From contig CM076146.1 of the NCBI GenBank assembly GCA_038025085.1, positions 21,089,001 to 21,153,000 on the forward strand: DNA of 64,000 nt, read 5' to 3'. Source of the DNA: Tetragonia tetragonoides. Its lineage: Eukaryota > Streptophyta > Magnoliopsida > Caryophyllales > Aizoaceae. A program made the translations under genes and the position numbers. Shown here piece after piece: positions 43,357 to 55,494 of the stretch; within the stretch, counting starts at the first letter, position 1; every line of letters starts with the position of its first letter. The notes beneath the pieces are model-generated. The model did no database searches. It saw only the letters and a program-made list of their open reading frames with translations, and was not told the DNA's origin.

Positions 43357-45498
43357 ACTCGGCCATAGTCTTTCTTCAGCAGGTGAATGAGCTTGAAGAT
43401 CTGAGAGGTCTGCTCCTGGTTCAACTACAAAAAAAAAAAAAAAAAAAAAACAGAAACACAAGAGATATAGTTAACACTCCAAAACAAACACAAGATCCAA
43501 GAAGGGATAAAAAGGAACTTACCCCTGTACAACCATCAGGCAAGGGCAAGCCCTCCACATCCTCTCCGTCAGCCATATGTAGAGGAAACTCCTCTACTAT
43601 GCGTCCCCCGCTCTCCCCAATATACCTCACCTCATTAGTCGGTAAGGTCACGCTTGGGGGCTAGCCCCGAGGAACTCTAGAATGGGACCTCCTGGGACCC
43701 TAAGGAGTCAGACGATCTGTCTGCAAAACACAACAAGTCAGTATATCATGCATATAGCTAAAAAGATGCAGATAAATTTCTTACCTCAGAAGTGAGGTCC
43801 GGCATCAGACGACCTAAGCAATAGGTAAGGTACACAGCCGTGCGGTCCAAGCCAACAATCTCCTGCTCCAGAAACTCCGTGGCCGCCATACCACGAGCCA
43901 CGACCCCCAAGTCCCGCACGCTCAGTCCTCGCAGATAGAACATGGTCAGGGGAGGGTCCTCCGGAACCAGATGACTATCCCAGGTGGGATGAATCAGCCG
44001 GGTCAAACGGTCCCCCAAGTACCTTACAAAGCCAAATGGCCCCTCGAAGACCACCCACAAGGAGGATACCCTAAAGGACTACATAGTAATATGGGGCGGA
44101 ACCTCAAGAATACCATCAAAAGCGGACCATGACACCTGCAGGTTACCAGTTCAAAAGTTTATTCACACCAAATGGACCAAAAAAGAATATATGCACAAGT
44201 CAACAACAACATACCATAGACGCGGCATGACTCTCAAAGGTAGCCCGAAAATGCGCCAAAGAGGTAAATGAGTGGTTATCTCTACCAATCCACCGTGAAC
44301 CTAGTGGGAACATCCTCAAACCAGGACGGTGAGGACCAAATGCCGGAAAATACTCAAAGAACCACAGCTGCCATACAAGCAAAAAGGGAAAGAATGAGCT
44401 TCACATTCAAAACCATATGCAAAGAAAAAAAAGAATATATGGGCCTACCTCCAGTATCCTCCACGGGCCCGAGATGGATGCCCTCTCACTCGTCGGCTTA
44501 GGCCTGCAAGCCTGACGATACCATCTCACCAAGGAAGTATAAGCAGAAGCACCGAAGTTGTACTCATGAACCTTGGTCAAATCCTCTAAACATGTCAAGT
44601 AACTGACTTGACATACGCTCTTCTTCTGAGCAAAAATGGTTGACCCCAACAAGCAAGCCAGGAAAATGCGGGCTCTTTGCTCCTCGGTAAACCCCTGCTC
44701 CGCCAAAGCTGCCCATAACCGCAACAAAGAAACCCGATCCTTATCAAAAAAGGAAGACACATGCCCATAAAGCTCGAGCAACCTGTCACTCTGTTGCCAG
44801 TAACTCGCGTCGTACCGAATACGACGCCCTCTAAAGGATAGACTCGTCAACACAGCGAACTGATAAGGGGTGGGGAACATCTCTCCTAGAGGCGTATGAA
44901 AAGTGTTCGTGGAATCCCAGAACCTCTCCAATAGCCCCCTAGCGATAATCCTAGAATCCCCAGAGTGACAAGCAGGGATAACAATCAGAAAATGGTCAAA
45001 ACCCGAGCCCAATACCAAATTCCTAGCTCCAACTGAAAAAGTCTCCAACATCATAGCTCAATGGGAGGTAAACCCATGAGCCTGCAACAAAATGCCAACA
45101 CTCTAGCCAACAAACAAAATTTTCTCAACAACCCATATACGACAAATACAACCAAAATAATTCCACACAAATTATATACAGCTGACCACCAGTCCAATAC
45201 AAGCCCCAATTTGTTCGTGTGCCGAAGCACTAACAGTTCAAATTTTCAGAAAAATATATACTGAACAAAAAAAAAGAGAGTCAGAAAACATATGACTCTG
45301 CCTCTCCGGTAGTAAAATACTACGGTCCCAAACCCCAACTGGGCGCCAGTACAGTCGCATAAATGAGTCATGATACAGTCGAGCTCCATTCGAATGATGG
45401 GTCGGAGGTGTACTAGTGGAGGGAACCCCAGTACGGAAAAGGTCTCGGTCATCCTCCCCCTCACCCTTGGGACGTTTTTCTTTGTCTGTGGGACCCAT
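43357..45498 (-). pseudogene. Antisense PMD gene 2 of element B, 5' exons
   Basis: A second, different PMD protein, opposite to B. Exon 1 starts at ATG 45498 (MGPTDKEKRPKGEGEDD). After an intron ending TTGTTGCAG near 45083, exon 2 carries VGARNLVLGSGFDHFLIVIP, LLERFWDSTNTFHTPLGEMF, YDASYWQQSDRLLELYGHVS and FLACLLGSTIFAQKKSVC. Further exons hold LWFFEYFPAFGPHRPGLRMF (44370-44300), FEGPFGFVRYLGDRLTRLIH (44050-43990) with YLTYCLGRLMPDLTSE, EDVEGLPLPDGCTG (43570-43530, donor GTAAGT), and QTSQIFKLIHLLKKDYGRVM (43420-43360), where C is inserted. It matches the gene at 61000-63311 exon by exon. The role is unknown; PMD proteins elsewhere act in silencing, which suggests but does not show a counter-silencing role. 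Confidence 0.75.
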
Positions 45499-45780
45499 GA
45501 GAGTACAATGAAGCTTTCTCTCTCTACAAGTGGAAAATTAAAAGTTTCAGATTCGCAAGAAACAAGCACCCATTCAATGCAACCCAAAATTCAGCAACTA
45601 GGTGGAAAAATAAGCAAGTTCAAGAGAAAAACCGAAGAGTTTGGTAAAGAATTGACTTACCTCAAGCAAGTTGGAGCACTCAACAATGGTGGGTATTCGA
45701 CAATTGCTCTCGGCGAAGAAGAAGAAGAAGTAGCACGCGAAAAAAAAAACACGCTGAAGCACTCTTATTTGGCTCAAGCT

Positions 45781-45890
45781 GAGCGGCGCTAGCTGCGCTC
45801 GCTAGAGCCACTAGCGGCCCTCACCCGAGGCCCAGCGCCAGCGACGCTGGCCTGGGACGCTAGCTGCACTGCAGTTGCATACACGGGCCC
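45781..45890 (-). promoter_or_regulatory. GC-rich palindrome block upstream of antisense gene 2
   Basis: Contains GCGCTAGC-type motifs, ACTAGCGGCCC and a 15-base hairpin GCCAGCG-A-CGCTGGC near 45837-45851. It lies about 300 bp upstream of the ATG at 45498. No strong TATA box is visible between them. Confidence 0.45.
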
Positions 45891-46460
45891 ACTTGCTGTC
45901 CCACGACCCTTTTTCCAGTCCAAAGTTCGTTATTCTAGTTCGTTTGCAGCATATTTCAGTACCAAGCGCGCGGAAGTGAGACTCTTTGGCCCACAAATTC
46001 AAATTCGACAGTTAGCTCATTTTACGGTACCAACTATTTTCAGGTAAAACTAACCCGATTATTTTTGCAGTTCCCAAATAATGAAGCCCGGATATATACT
46101 GCGACATCTTTTACTGCCCAGAGTGTCAAAATTATTTTTTAAGCCTGAAAGGTGTATCGGAGTTACCCGATCATTCTCAAAGTATTACTAATCTTTTCAT
46201 TACCTCTGAGTACAAGTCCCCAGCAGACGTTTAGACCATCTACGAGCGGTTTTCTATCCTGCTAACCATAACCTTTATTTCTCTTGTGTTCACAGAGATG
46301 AAATCTTAGCACACTGCGAACATGTCCCAACACAGGTTTGTCTTCATATGCATACATACTGTACACTCTCACACACCGTGTGCACATAAGCATCCTGCAT
46401 GTCGCCTTCGGAATTTTTTGATCTTCGCTTTTAGTCAAGCTTGATCAAAGTGAGGGCTTC
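45891..46460 (+). other. Element B 3' UTR and polypurine tract
   Basis: No gene. A similar sequence precedes LTR G and, in reverse, LTR I (CTCTCACACAC..., CGCACATnAGCATCCTG, ATGTCGCCTT). It ends with GATCAAAGTGAGGGCTTC (46443-46460), the probable plus-strand primer. Confidence 0.75.
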
Positions 46461-47743
46461 TGTAGACGCCAAAAAAGCGCCTTCAGATTTCTCCGCAAAA
46501 GCCCGATGATGAAAGGAGTAATTTATAAACTTGAACGCTATTTTTGCTTTAATAGTTAAGATAAGGTCTCAGGTTTTTCCTCTAAAAACTCCTTTATTCC
46601 AATCCCATTCAAAAGCCCCGTTCAAGATCTTTCCAACGACACCTCTCATGCCCCTTTCCGACTCCCGGTCGCAAAGTTGCGATTTAGGGGTAGAACCATC
46701 TTTTACCTTTCAAGGGTAAAACGGTCTTTTCATATTTTTCGGAATACTAAAATTCCTCCGAAAAATAAAAATAGACTGGATGTCGTAATTATGACGACAT
46801 CCAGCTGGCAGCTGACAGCGTCGTCAGCGGCCCTGGGATAAAACCCAGCGCCGCTAGCGGCGCTGACACAGCCTCTGGCCCGACTCTTTTTTCAAGCCCA
46901 ATTCAGTTTTCGACTCCTTTTCAGTCGTCCAGCCCTACTTCCCCACGCCTATAAATATGACCCTCCTCCCTCAGTTCAAAACACAGTCTACAATTGACAA
47001 CCTCTATTCTCAGTAGTATTGACTCTGAGCTTCTTCCTCTTTCTTCCAAATTTATTCTTGAGATCTTGTCTTTTACTATTCTTGTCAAATATAGCCTATA
47101 GTTCAGGTACTAACTCCTGAGGGCTCAAATTAAATTAATTGCCCAATTGTTTATTTTCTAGTAGTCATAATGTAGATATCATGCGAGAATAACTTCTTTT
47201 ATTGCTTCCTAAATAATGTCCTCCCAAGCATGTCTAGTCGTTGTAATACTCAACTTGTCAGTCAAATGCATGTCTAAACAAGGGTTAAAATAAATGTTGT
47301 GATGCTTGTGATGAACCAATTAATAGTCTAAGTTTAGGTTGTCAATCCGATTTGTGTGGGAATCATGTCTTTAAATTGTTAAGCAAACTAGAGTTAGTAG
47401 AGGTTGTCATAAACAGGCGAGTTGGGTGCCTAACACCTTCCCACCTCGTACCTTCGCCCCCGAACCCTTTATTCTTGGGTACTCATATGTTCTATATGAG
47501 CAGGAGTCTTTCTAAAAACATGATTAGTTCACTTACCGCGCTATTCGGTTGTCCATTCGGTTTGTCACTTCGATAAAACGCCGATAGCAGATTTGTGACC
47601 TCTTTCATGATTTTTATTCAATTTAAGTCTTTACAAAATCTTTTCTAACTCGACGGTTCCTTGAACTTATCTAAAGCCCCCAGCTTACAAATTTTCTATA
47701 AGGACGCACTCCGTGGAGCAGGTAGGAATCCCGGGTCCTTACA
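46461..47743 (+). repeat. Element B 3' LTR
   Basis: 1283 bp, same ends as the 5' LTR. It carries the perfect 18-bp palindrome AGCGCCGCTAGCGGCGCT at 46847-46864, about 90 bp before its TATA box. Confidence 0.95.
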
Positions 47744-47866
47744 AGTTTATTTATCTTTAACTGTTATTCACCTCAGTCAGTTTACCTGTTTGTTGAATCA
47801 TACAGGTATTAGCACTGGAATACTTTGACCTTCACTCTATTCAAGCTCGGCCAAAGTAGCGGCTTC
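47744..47866 (+). other. Element D 3' UTR and polypurine tract (right of B)
   Basis: Continues D after the B insertion, beginning with the duplicated AGTTT. It ends CCAAAGTAGCGGCTTC just before the D LTR. Confidence 0.7.
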
Positions 47867-49395
47867 CGTAGACACTAAAAATTGTGTCTATGTTAAGTCC
47901 CCTAAAAACCCGATGATGAAATTATTGGATTTTGCTCGAACTTGGGTTGCGAGAATGATTGCTCTGATGATTAGCCCATTTCATTTCAATTAGCTAGTGG
48001 AAGCCTTTTATACAGGTGATTTAAACAAGTTGGACTCAATTCATTTGGAGTCCAAAACTAAAAGATCGATAGCCCTCTTTGAGCCCAATAACCTGAAAGG
48101 GAACCCAAACCCTTGAGTCAACCGTTAGTCAAACAAGGAAACTCAGTCAATCCCGTGTGGACCCCTCGGATAAGCCTCCCCCGCGCGAAAATTCAGTCAG
48201 GCGCCTGTTAGAGCATACCACTCCAGGTCCAAGCGGCCACACTTGTGTTCAAGCGGTTCAACTGCTTGGACTGACCCAATGGCCGCCTGGACCATTTTTC
48301 GCGGACGGCAATTTCTTGGGCCATTCAATTTCCGTGCCAAACCTTGGAAGCTCCCCCTCTTCTATATAAACAAACCTTAGGGTTTAGTTGAACAGGTTGG
48401 CAGTTAGAGACTCCCGTGGTTGGGAATTTTAAAGGATGGACATTCTCAAGATGTCTCCCAAGTGATTTCTCTCTCATAATAAACCCTAAATTTTTTATTC
48501 TACTCCTTGTTTAGGCTACCCCTAGCACCACAAGAATAAACCTTCATACTTCATCAAGAGCAACCATTCAAGCATTAAAACCCAATAAGTTCATTGTGAG
48601 CATCCAGGTAATCCAACCTGAGGGTTTTCAATGAATTCTTTACTTGCTTGTTATTTACTAACGATTTTAGTTTATGTGATATGTACATGCATGACGCGTT
48701 TTGAGCAAAAGGACTTGTGTTAAACCCAATGATTGAATGAATGAATGGATGAATGAATGCGTTTATTTTATAGCTCTTTATTATAATTGTGCTTGTTTGC
48801 GATTGATTGGATGAATTGTCTTGTTTGTCTTCATATTTATCGAGTTGGCAAAACTAGGATTTAGCATATTTATCGTTTTTAGTATTAAAAGCATGTAAAT
48901 TTGATAAGTTGTTGAAAGTGGTCACATTAGTAATGTTTGTTCGAACCACTAGTTAAAACTAGGAATTTTCACAAATTGAACCTTGTTTGGAACCGCAGCA
49001 TTAATAATTGCATTGAACTAATTAGTAAAGGTCGTTGTCGTTAACGGGCGAGTTGGGTGCCTAACACCTTCTTAACTTGTACTCACGCCCCCGAACTCAC
49101 TAATGAAGTCAATTTCCCCAATAGGGATTGGGGTGCACAGGAATCGAGTTGACGTCTTTTTAGACTATTGACTTGATTCTGAGGGTTCCAAATTTCCTTA
49201 AATTTGGTGGCATCTTCTAACAATCTTAATCACGTCCCAAGTACAACGGATAAATCTTCTTGTGCATTCACACTCGAAAGATTCACAAACAATGACGTTT
49301 CCTAGGCTACTCGTTCCCTATCCCTTCGTTTCCCTCAGCCCGTCCGGGCGAGGCGAGACGATGAGGGGTGGAAGGGCGATTCCCGGTAGTCTACA
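47867..49395 (+). repeat. Element D 3' LTR (LTR D)
   Basis: Starts CGTAGACACTAAAAATTGTG, with CG where TG is expected, and ends GGTAGTCTACA. TATA box TATATAAA is at 48363-48370. Upstream, 14-base arms near 48227-48240 (ggtccaagcggcca) and 48280-48296 (tggccgcctggacc) pair with one mismatch. It is homologous, in inverted orientation, to LTR E. Open frames inside are not genes. Confidence 0.85.
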
Positions 49396-49786
49396 AAAGG
49401 GACTCATGATCAAGAATGTACAATAACCCGCGAGATGCGCGACAATATGATACATTCTTGTTGTCTTACACGTCGAATGGACGATTCTATAGGAAGGTAC
49501 ATAAGGTTGGGAGATCCATGTTTCTTGGCAAAGAAGAATCGAATGGATTATCACCAAGGTACTTCACCACACTCCATTGGCTAACAAACTACTTTGAACT
49601 TGTAAAAACAAACTCGAAAATCGCTCATGCACATGCACATGAATGTAATGGATGCAAATTAATAAGATGAATGACAAGTCACAATAATAAAAAGAACACC
49701 CAAGGTAGTGGACCAAGTAAAAATAATGTCTTTGAACTAATTTTGAAGTAACACCCTCTTAATCAAGTCCCCAATGAAGTCGCCAC
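49396..49786 (-). other. Element E leader with primer-binding site
   Basis: On the minus strand GTGGCGACTTCATTGGGGA (49768-49786) directly follows LTR E. The rest is leader with no gene, cut at 49395 by element D. Confidence 0.7.
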
Positions 49787-51390
49787 TGTAAACTATTGGG
49801 AACTGCCTCCCCGTTCTCCCCTCGCCGGCGGAGGGCGGAGGACCGCGCCCCTTTAGAATCGGGTCGCGATTGGGGAAAAATGGAAGGAAGAGTAGTTTAG
49901 GAAATGTCGTTGTCTGTGAATCTTTTGAGTGTGAATGCACATGAAGATTTATTCATTGTACTAGGGACATGATTAAGATTGCTAGAAGTCGCCACAAAGT
50001 TTAAGAAAATTTGGAACCTTAGAATCAAGTCAATAGTCTAAAAAAGACATCAACCCAATTCTCGTGCACCCCGGCCAATCCCTATTGGGGAAATTGACTT
50101 CATTAATGAGTTCGGGGGCGTGAGTACGAGTTAGGAAGGTATTAGGCACCCAACTCGCCCGTTAGCAACAATGGCCTTTACTAATCAATTCAATGCAATT
50201 ATTAATACTACGGTTCCAAACAGGGTTCAATTTGTCCAAATTTCTTGTTTTGACTAATGGGTTGAACAATCATTATTATTGTGACCACTTTTAACAACTT
50301 ATCAAATTTACATGCTTTTTAATGCTAAAATCGATAAATATGCCAAGACCTGCAAATTAGAGGACAAACAAAGCAATTCATCCATGAATCACAAACAAGC
50401 ATAATTATAATAAAAAGCATTAAAAAATAGACATTCATTCATTGGGTTTAATACAACCCCTTTTTGCCCAAAACGCGCCATACATATACATATCAAATAA
50501 AACCAAAATCGTTAGTAATAACAAGCAAAATAAATAAATTTTTTTGAAACGCTCAGGTTGGATTACCTAGATGCTCACAATGAACTTACTGGGTTTGATG
50601 CTTGAATTATTGCTCTTGATGAAGGTTTTAGTTTTGTGGTGTTAGGACTAGCCTATAGAAGGAGTAGAATCAAAATTTAGGGTTTCTATTTGGGAGAGAA
50701 GCCAATTGAAAAACCAACCTAGGAGTTTCTCACTGCCAACCTGAGAGGGAAGCTGACCGACCCCTTCAACTGAACACTAAGGTTTGTTTATATAGAAGAG
50801 GGGGAGCTGCCAGGGTTTGGCACGGAAAACTAATGGGCCAAGAAATTGCCGTCCGCGAAAAGGAGTCCAGGCGGCCATTGGGCCAAGCTAAGCCGTTGAA
50901 CCGATGGGACAAGCGGTCAAGCCGCTTGGCAAGCGACTCATCCGTTTAAGGAAGCGGTCAAGCCGCTTGGCTAACGGCACAGCCGCTTGTCCTAGCGGCG
51001 GCCACTTGAAAGCAAGCGTGGCCACTTGGACATGGAGCGATATGCTCAAACAGGCGCCTGACTAACTTATCGCGCAGAGGAGGCTATTATGTGGGGTACA
51101 CGAGGGTTTGGCTGAGTTCCCTTGTTGACCAAGGGTTGACTCAATGGTTTGGGTTTCCTTTCGGGCTCTTGGGCTTTAAAAGGCCTATCTTTCAGTTTTG
51201 GACTCTAATTGAATTGAGTCCAACTGGTTTGGATCACCTTTACAAAAGGCTTCCATATCTCAAATCAAATAATTGAACTGGGCTAATCATCAGAGCAATT
51301 ATTCTCGCAACCCAAATTCGAGCAAAATCCAATCCTTTCATCATCGGGTTTTTAGGAGACTAAATACAGACACAAATTTTGGTGTCTACA
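49787..51390 (-). repeat. Element E 5' LTR (LTR E), reverse orientation
   Basis: On the minus strand it starts TGTAGACACCAAAATTTGTG at 51390 and ends AATAGTTTACA at 49787 next to a PBS. The TATA box is complement 50786-50794 (TATATAAAC). Two short hairpins CAAGCGG-TCAAG-CCGCTTG lie at about 50912-50930 and 50964-50984, upstream of TATA. It is the inverted partner of LTR D. Confidence 0.87.
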
Positions 51391-52196
51391 ACTGGTAAGG
51401 GTATAATTGACCGCAAGTGAGCATGTAGTACCACTAAGTCAACCAACGCAATTATGTGAATGGAATTTTTAGCGAGAGTAAGGCTCCTAATGGATCTCTA
51501 GGAGTAGTCGAGCAATCGGGATTTCACCCAAATGGTGTAATTCGGGGATGAGTGATTTCCTAGATACTTATATGCACATCGCATTGTGTTCAGGATGGAT
51601 CATTCCCATTTCTATTTTAAGTCCTCTAGAGTCGTTAATTATGCTATAGGTAGTGTGCACACTATAGTCATTAAGTACATGGCATGATTATATCTTTCGC
51701 TAAACAGCATGGGTAATCGTTGTTCTATTCTCTCTCTTACTTCTCTCTAATCAAGACGGATTGTCTATGTCGTGTTTGGAATGATCATTAAACAAGATTG
51801 AATGTAAATAAATATTGTTTATGCATATGCTTAATTATATTCTTAACTGCTCATGCAAATGAATTTTAATGGATTTAAGTTGGCGTGGACTCCTTTGGAA
51901 ACTCTCTTTTCATTAAGTTAGTTTGGTATTTAGTTTGTGCCCAAGTTTGGGGGTTTTAATAATATTTATTGGATTTAAGTTCACTTTTAGATAACTCTGA
52001 TTTCAATGTTTAGTTTGTTTTAGTTTGTTTAGTAAGCTCCTTTTAATACCTGGTCTTTCTTTCTGCTTAGTATTTACTCCCTAGTGATAAATGTTGCAGA
52101 AATTACTCTTGGGTTTGTGACGGTTCAGTAGTGTCGAGTCATGTATAATGACGTTGATAGTTCCCAGGAAAATGTTGGAAATTCAGGGGTGTTACA
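51391..52196 (+). repeat. LTR F fragment (3' end)
   Basis: Non-coding. It ends ATTCAGGGGTGTTACA. Its last ~95 bases match 57418-57511 (GTAGTGTCGAGTCATG...ATAATGACGT). The start was lost at the LTR E junction. Confidence 0.7.
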
Positions 52197-52715
52197 CACT
52201 AGAACTGACAAACCACAAGATCACGTCGAGTCCATCACTTCTACCATGGGCCTGAGAGGAGTCAGCAAGAGTCTCTACATACATCTGTTCCTACAGACTC
52301 TTGATACTCCTGCTCGTCATTGGTTCTTCACCCAGAATCTAGAGGAGTATCACATATGGTCGGATTTCTTTTCAATCTTCCTTGCACATTACAAGGCCAA
52401 TGTGACTCTGCCTATGACCCTTCGACAGTTAGAGATCACTAAGCAAGAAAAAGATGAGAGTTACTACTTCCCTTCAGTGTTGGAGGTCTAAGATAGCTGA
52501 GATGGTCGAGCGACCATCATAACTAATCAAATCCTCCAATTCATCAATAATCTACAGCCTCATTACAAGGAACATCTCATCTATCAAGCCATTGACTCCT
52601 ACCACCGGCTCTATGATGGGGGTATCCTAAGCGAAGATAACCTTCTTATGAATGCCACTTATGTTGCGAACGAACAACGCAAGTATCCACAGGGGGTTGT
52701 CCTCCATATCTCTGT
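52197..52715 (+). pseudogene. Element G gag fragment (Tat type)
   Basis: The gag core of a Tat-type element, related to the gag of B along its length: DHVESITSTMGLRGVSKSLY, LFLQTLDTPARHWFFTQNLE, LAHYKANVTLPMTLRQLEIT. A frameshift near 52465 is followed in another frame by the equivalent of the KIAEMVERPS and NLQPHYKEHL blocks. It begins directly at the LTR F end, so its N-terminus is missing. No protease or integrase follows; most of the element is deleted. Confidence 0.85.
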
Positions 52716-53504
52716 CGAACAACCCATGTCTAGTCTATCTTTTCAGTTCGGCCATAGAGTTTATCTTTTTTCTCGTGTAATGTTTTTCTTCCATTCAATA
52801 AAGATTGTATTTTGATTCTTATCATTGTTCTTTTTACTTCTATGATGAACTTCAGTTACCTATGACTGAATAACAAAAAAAAAATTCAAAAAAACAAATA
52901 GCCTTCATTATGGAGAAAATCTAAAACAAGAACTCCCTAATGATCATATCCATAGAGCATATACAGTTGAACCGTCCATGCTGAGGACATGAGGCATTCA
53001 TTTGACATCTCACATCAAAAATCATTCTACCCGTCTACATCATTACCACATGCAGCTCTTTGAGCTATAAACACATATCCTTTCATTTCTTAACCACATC
53101 ATCCTTACCCTGGAAATGGATGTGTGCGACATGGGAATAAAAGCGACCTTCTAGGCATGATGGACCAACCTACAAAAACGCCACCGAGAGAAAGATAAAA
53201 AAACAGAGAGAACTCGAAAGTTCAAGAACAAAAAAAATGAGAAAGAAAAATTCAAGAGAGATCAAACATCCAAAAAGAGTGCAAATACTTCAAGCACATA
53301 AAACAAAATGGTGGTCTAACCTAAGCATTAGTCTCTAAGCCACTTTGTCAACATCACAAGCTTCTTTACCATCATCAAGCATAGTTTAGGGAGGGATTAA
53401 CATTGGGTTTCTTTGAGCCTTATCCTTTTCTTTGTCACCTTTACCCAGCCTTAGCATACAATCCAAAAGCCCTCAAAGAGGCACGACTTTTCAATTGCGT
53501 AGTC

Positions 53505-53575
53505 GTGAACAACGTTGTCCTGATTTCGCACACTAGATACGTAGGAAACCTCAATGAGGCCCGACCACGAAAATA
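53505..53575 (+). other. Conserved post-integrase motif, copy G
   Basis: AACAACGTTG, TCCTGATTTCGCACACTAG, ATACGTAGG, AAACC, GAGGCCCGACC. Same order as copies A and B, though the integrase itself is deleted here. Confidence 0.78.
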
Positions 53576-54419
53576 ACTTTGTCACATGATCATAAGGAGT
53601 TCTCCCATTCCAGCATCGTTCATTGAAGGCTAAAGAAAGATAAAAGAAAAGCCTGATAGGTTGAAAACACGAAAGGGTGGCTTAGCCAAAAGTTACGGTA
53701 ATGAAAAAAAATGAAAAAGCTGAAAATAATTTTGTGAGGATTTTTGAGCATAGTTTCTCATGTAAGAATTCTCTTTGGATAGTCATCTAGAGTCATACTC
53801 ATCGCCTTTCTCGTAGACTTCCCCGCAGGGGGCTACTTTTTCAAAACAAGTTAGTTCAACAACCCTCAAAGTTGTCCAACTCGTCCCCATCCTATTAGTC
53901 GGGACATTTACTATTGTTGCATCAAGTCTCTCACATCTTAGAATTCAGAGCCCCTCAAGCACGGTCATGTTCATTAAACCACACATCAAACTGGGGGCTG
54001 ATTCTCCCTTTACTACACCCAGTCTTTCCCACTAATCTCATACTCTGTCAAGATCACCATAGGAATGGAATTCCTCCTCAAAAACCTTTTCCAACATGAA
54101 GACCCTCTTCAAACCCTGTTGGAGAGTCGTGCATACTAGGCTAGGCTGCATGGAGCCATGAGTAAAAAAGTGTCTGCATACACCAGATTTGCATAAGTGT
54201 CAGAATCGGCTTAAAGGCATACATGTGTACGTGATTTCTCAATGTCTTGAGTCCCTATGCTTTACGTGTCATTTCCCCTTGCCCCATGCATGTTGCCTTG
54301 TCAAATTTTTGTGCATGATCATTTCAGCATGACTATTGCATTTTGCTTCGTTCATATCCCTACCACAGACCCAACTTTGTCAGCTCTCTATTCCAACCAG
54401 CGAGCCCAAAGCTCAATAT

Positions 54420-54995
54420 TCAACAAAAAATCAAAATCAAGCCCGGAAGCAACCTTCTGACAACAATCAAGAACGGAAATAACCATAGGACTACAACCAA
54501 ACGCGTAAGCAACTTCCGACTACAATTACGCAAGGAAGTAGCCTTCCAACCCCAAAGGCACAAAAGCAGCCTTCCCACCACAGTCAAATCAAGGTAACAC
54601 TAACCCATTTGTTTTATATGCCAACAAGTAGCGTCTTCAAAACACACAATTCACGCCCTTCTTATAAACACTAACTCATTTGTTTTGCATCCCTTGTATT
54701 TTTTCTAACGACTAATATTTTGTTCCACAGGGTTAATTTTTCGCAAAATATATGATTTACTCTAACTGCTAATATGTTGTTTCACAGAGATAGATTTTTC
54801 GAAAAATATGTGCTATTGTGTTAGACTACGGATCTATTGTTTTGCAAGGATGGATTTTCCACAAAATGCATTTAACCCCCCTAATAACTCGCATTAGATT
54901 ATGCGTAGGTAAAATTATTCGAAGCTATTCACTTATTTGAAGCTATTCAATTATTAGAAGCCATTCATTTATTTGAAGCTATTCAGTTACTTTCG
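54420..54995 (+). repeat. Degenerate 3' UTR tandem repeats of element G
   Basis: Three kinds: GGAAG(C/T)A-(G/A)CCTTC units (54440-54600); ~60-bp units with TTTTTCGnAAAATAT-G after CACAGnG (54715-54870); and ~21-bp units GAAGCTATTCAnTTATT (54920-54995). Confidence 0.75.
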
Positions 54996-55494
54996 GTCAC
55001 TGCTTTGACCTTTTATAATCCATTTATAGTCAATCACGCCCAAAATCTGTGGTTGCAGTATCTCGTCAACTTTTTCATTCCCAATGTAGGAAAATAACCT
55101 TGACACCCACCAAGCATGTTTTAGTCAATGTTTTCTTATACTGACAACTATACTATTCAACCTCATAATTGTTGTTTTTCCCATCTACAGTCAGTCGCGC
55201 CCAAAACCCGTGGTTGCGCTGTCTCGCTAACGTTTTCACTCTCTAAGAATACAGGTCTCCTGCAGTTGTTCACCTTCCACATTGAGCGTTTTCACTCCTA
55301 ACCATTACCTTATTTTTTCCTCTGTTCACAGAGATCGAATCTTAGCATCCATCGAGCGTGTTACAGTTAAGGTTTTCCTACTTTGCATTCATATTGTACA
55401 CTCTCATACACTGTTCGCACATTAGCATCCTGGATGTCGCCTTTGAAACACTTTGATGTTCTCTTTAATCAAGCTCAATCAAAGTGGGGTCTTC

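Larger units (their letters stand above)
21319..47743 (+). mobile_element. Element B, Tat/Retand-type Ty3 element, complete but RT-less
   Basis: Bounded by LTRs that both read TGTAGACGCC...CCTTACA and by a perfect 5-bp duplication AGTTT (21314-21318 and 47744-47748). Order: 5' LTR, PBS, gag-protease, second zinc-knuckle block, integrase, conserved motif, antisense PMD gene 1, antisense PMD gene 2, 3' UTR, 3' LTR. RT and RNase H are missing. It contains a hAT element (22923-23764) and chromovirus C (32002-43351). Without them it would be about 14.2 kb. Confidence 0.93.
52716..55494 (+). other. Element G non-coding remainder and 3' UTR
   Basis: AATAAA spacer (52795), AT-rich and A-rich stretches, the conserved motif at 53505-53575, degenerate tandem repeats (54420-54995), and a diverged ~175-bp duplication beginning AGTCAATCACGCCCAAAA (55028) and AGTCAGTCGCGCCCAAAA (55190). 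It ends with the polypurine-like AATCAAAGTGGGGTCTTC. No coding region is supported. Confidence 0.65.

Noticed and set aside
48157..48369. 70-codon frame
   Set aside because: Lies inside LTR D across its promoter palindromes; no homology and no splice or start context.
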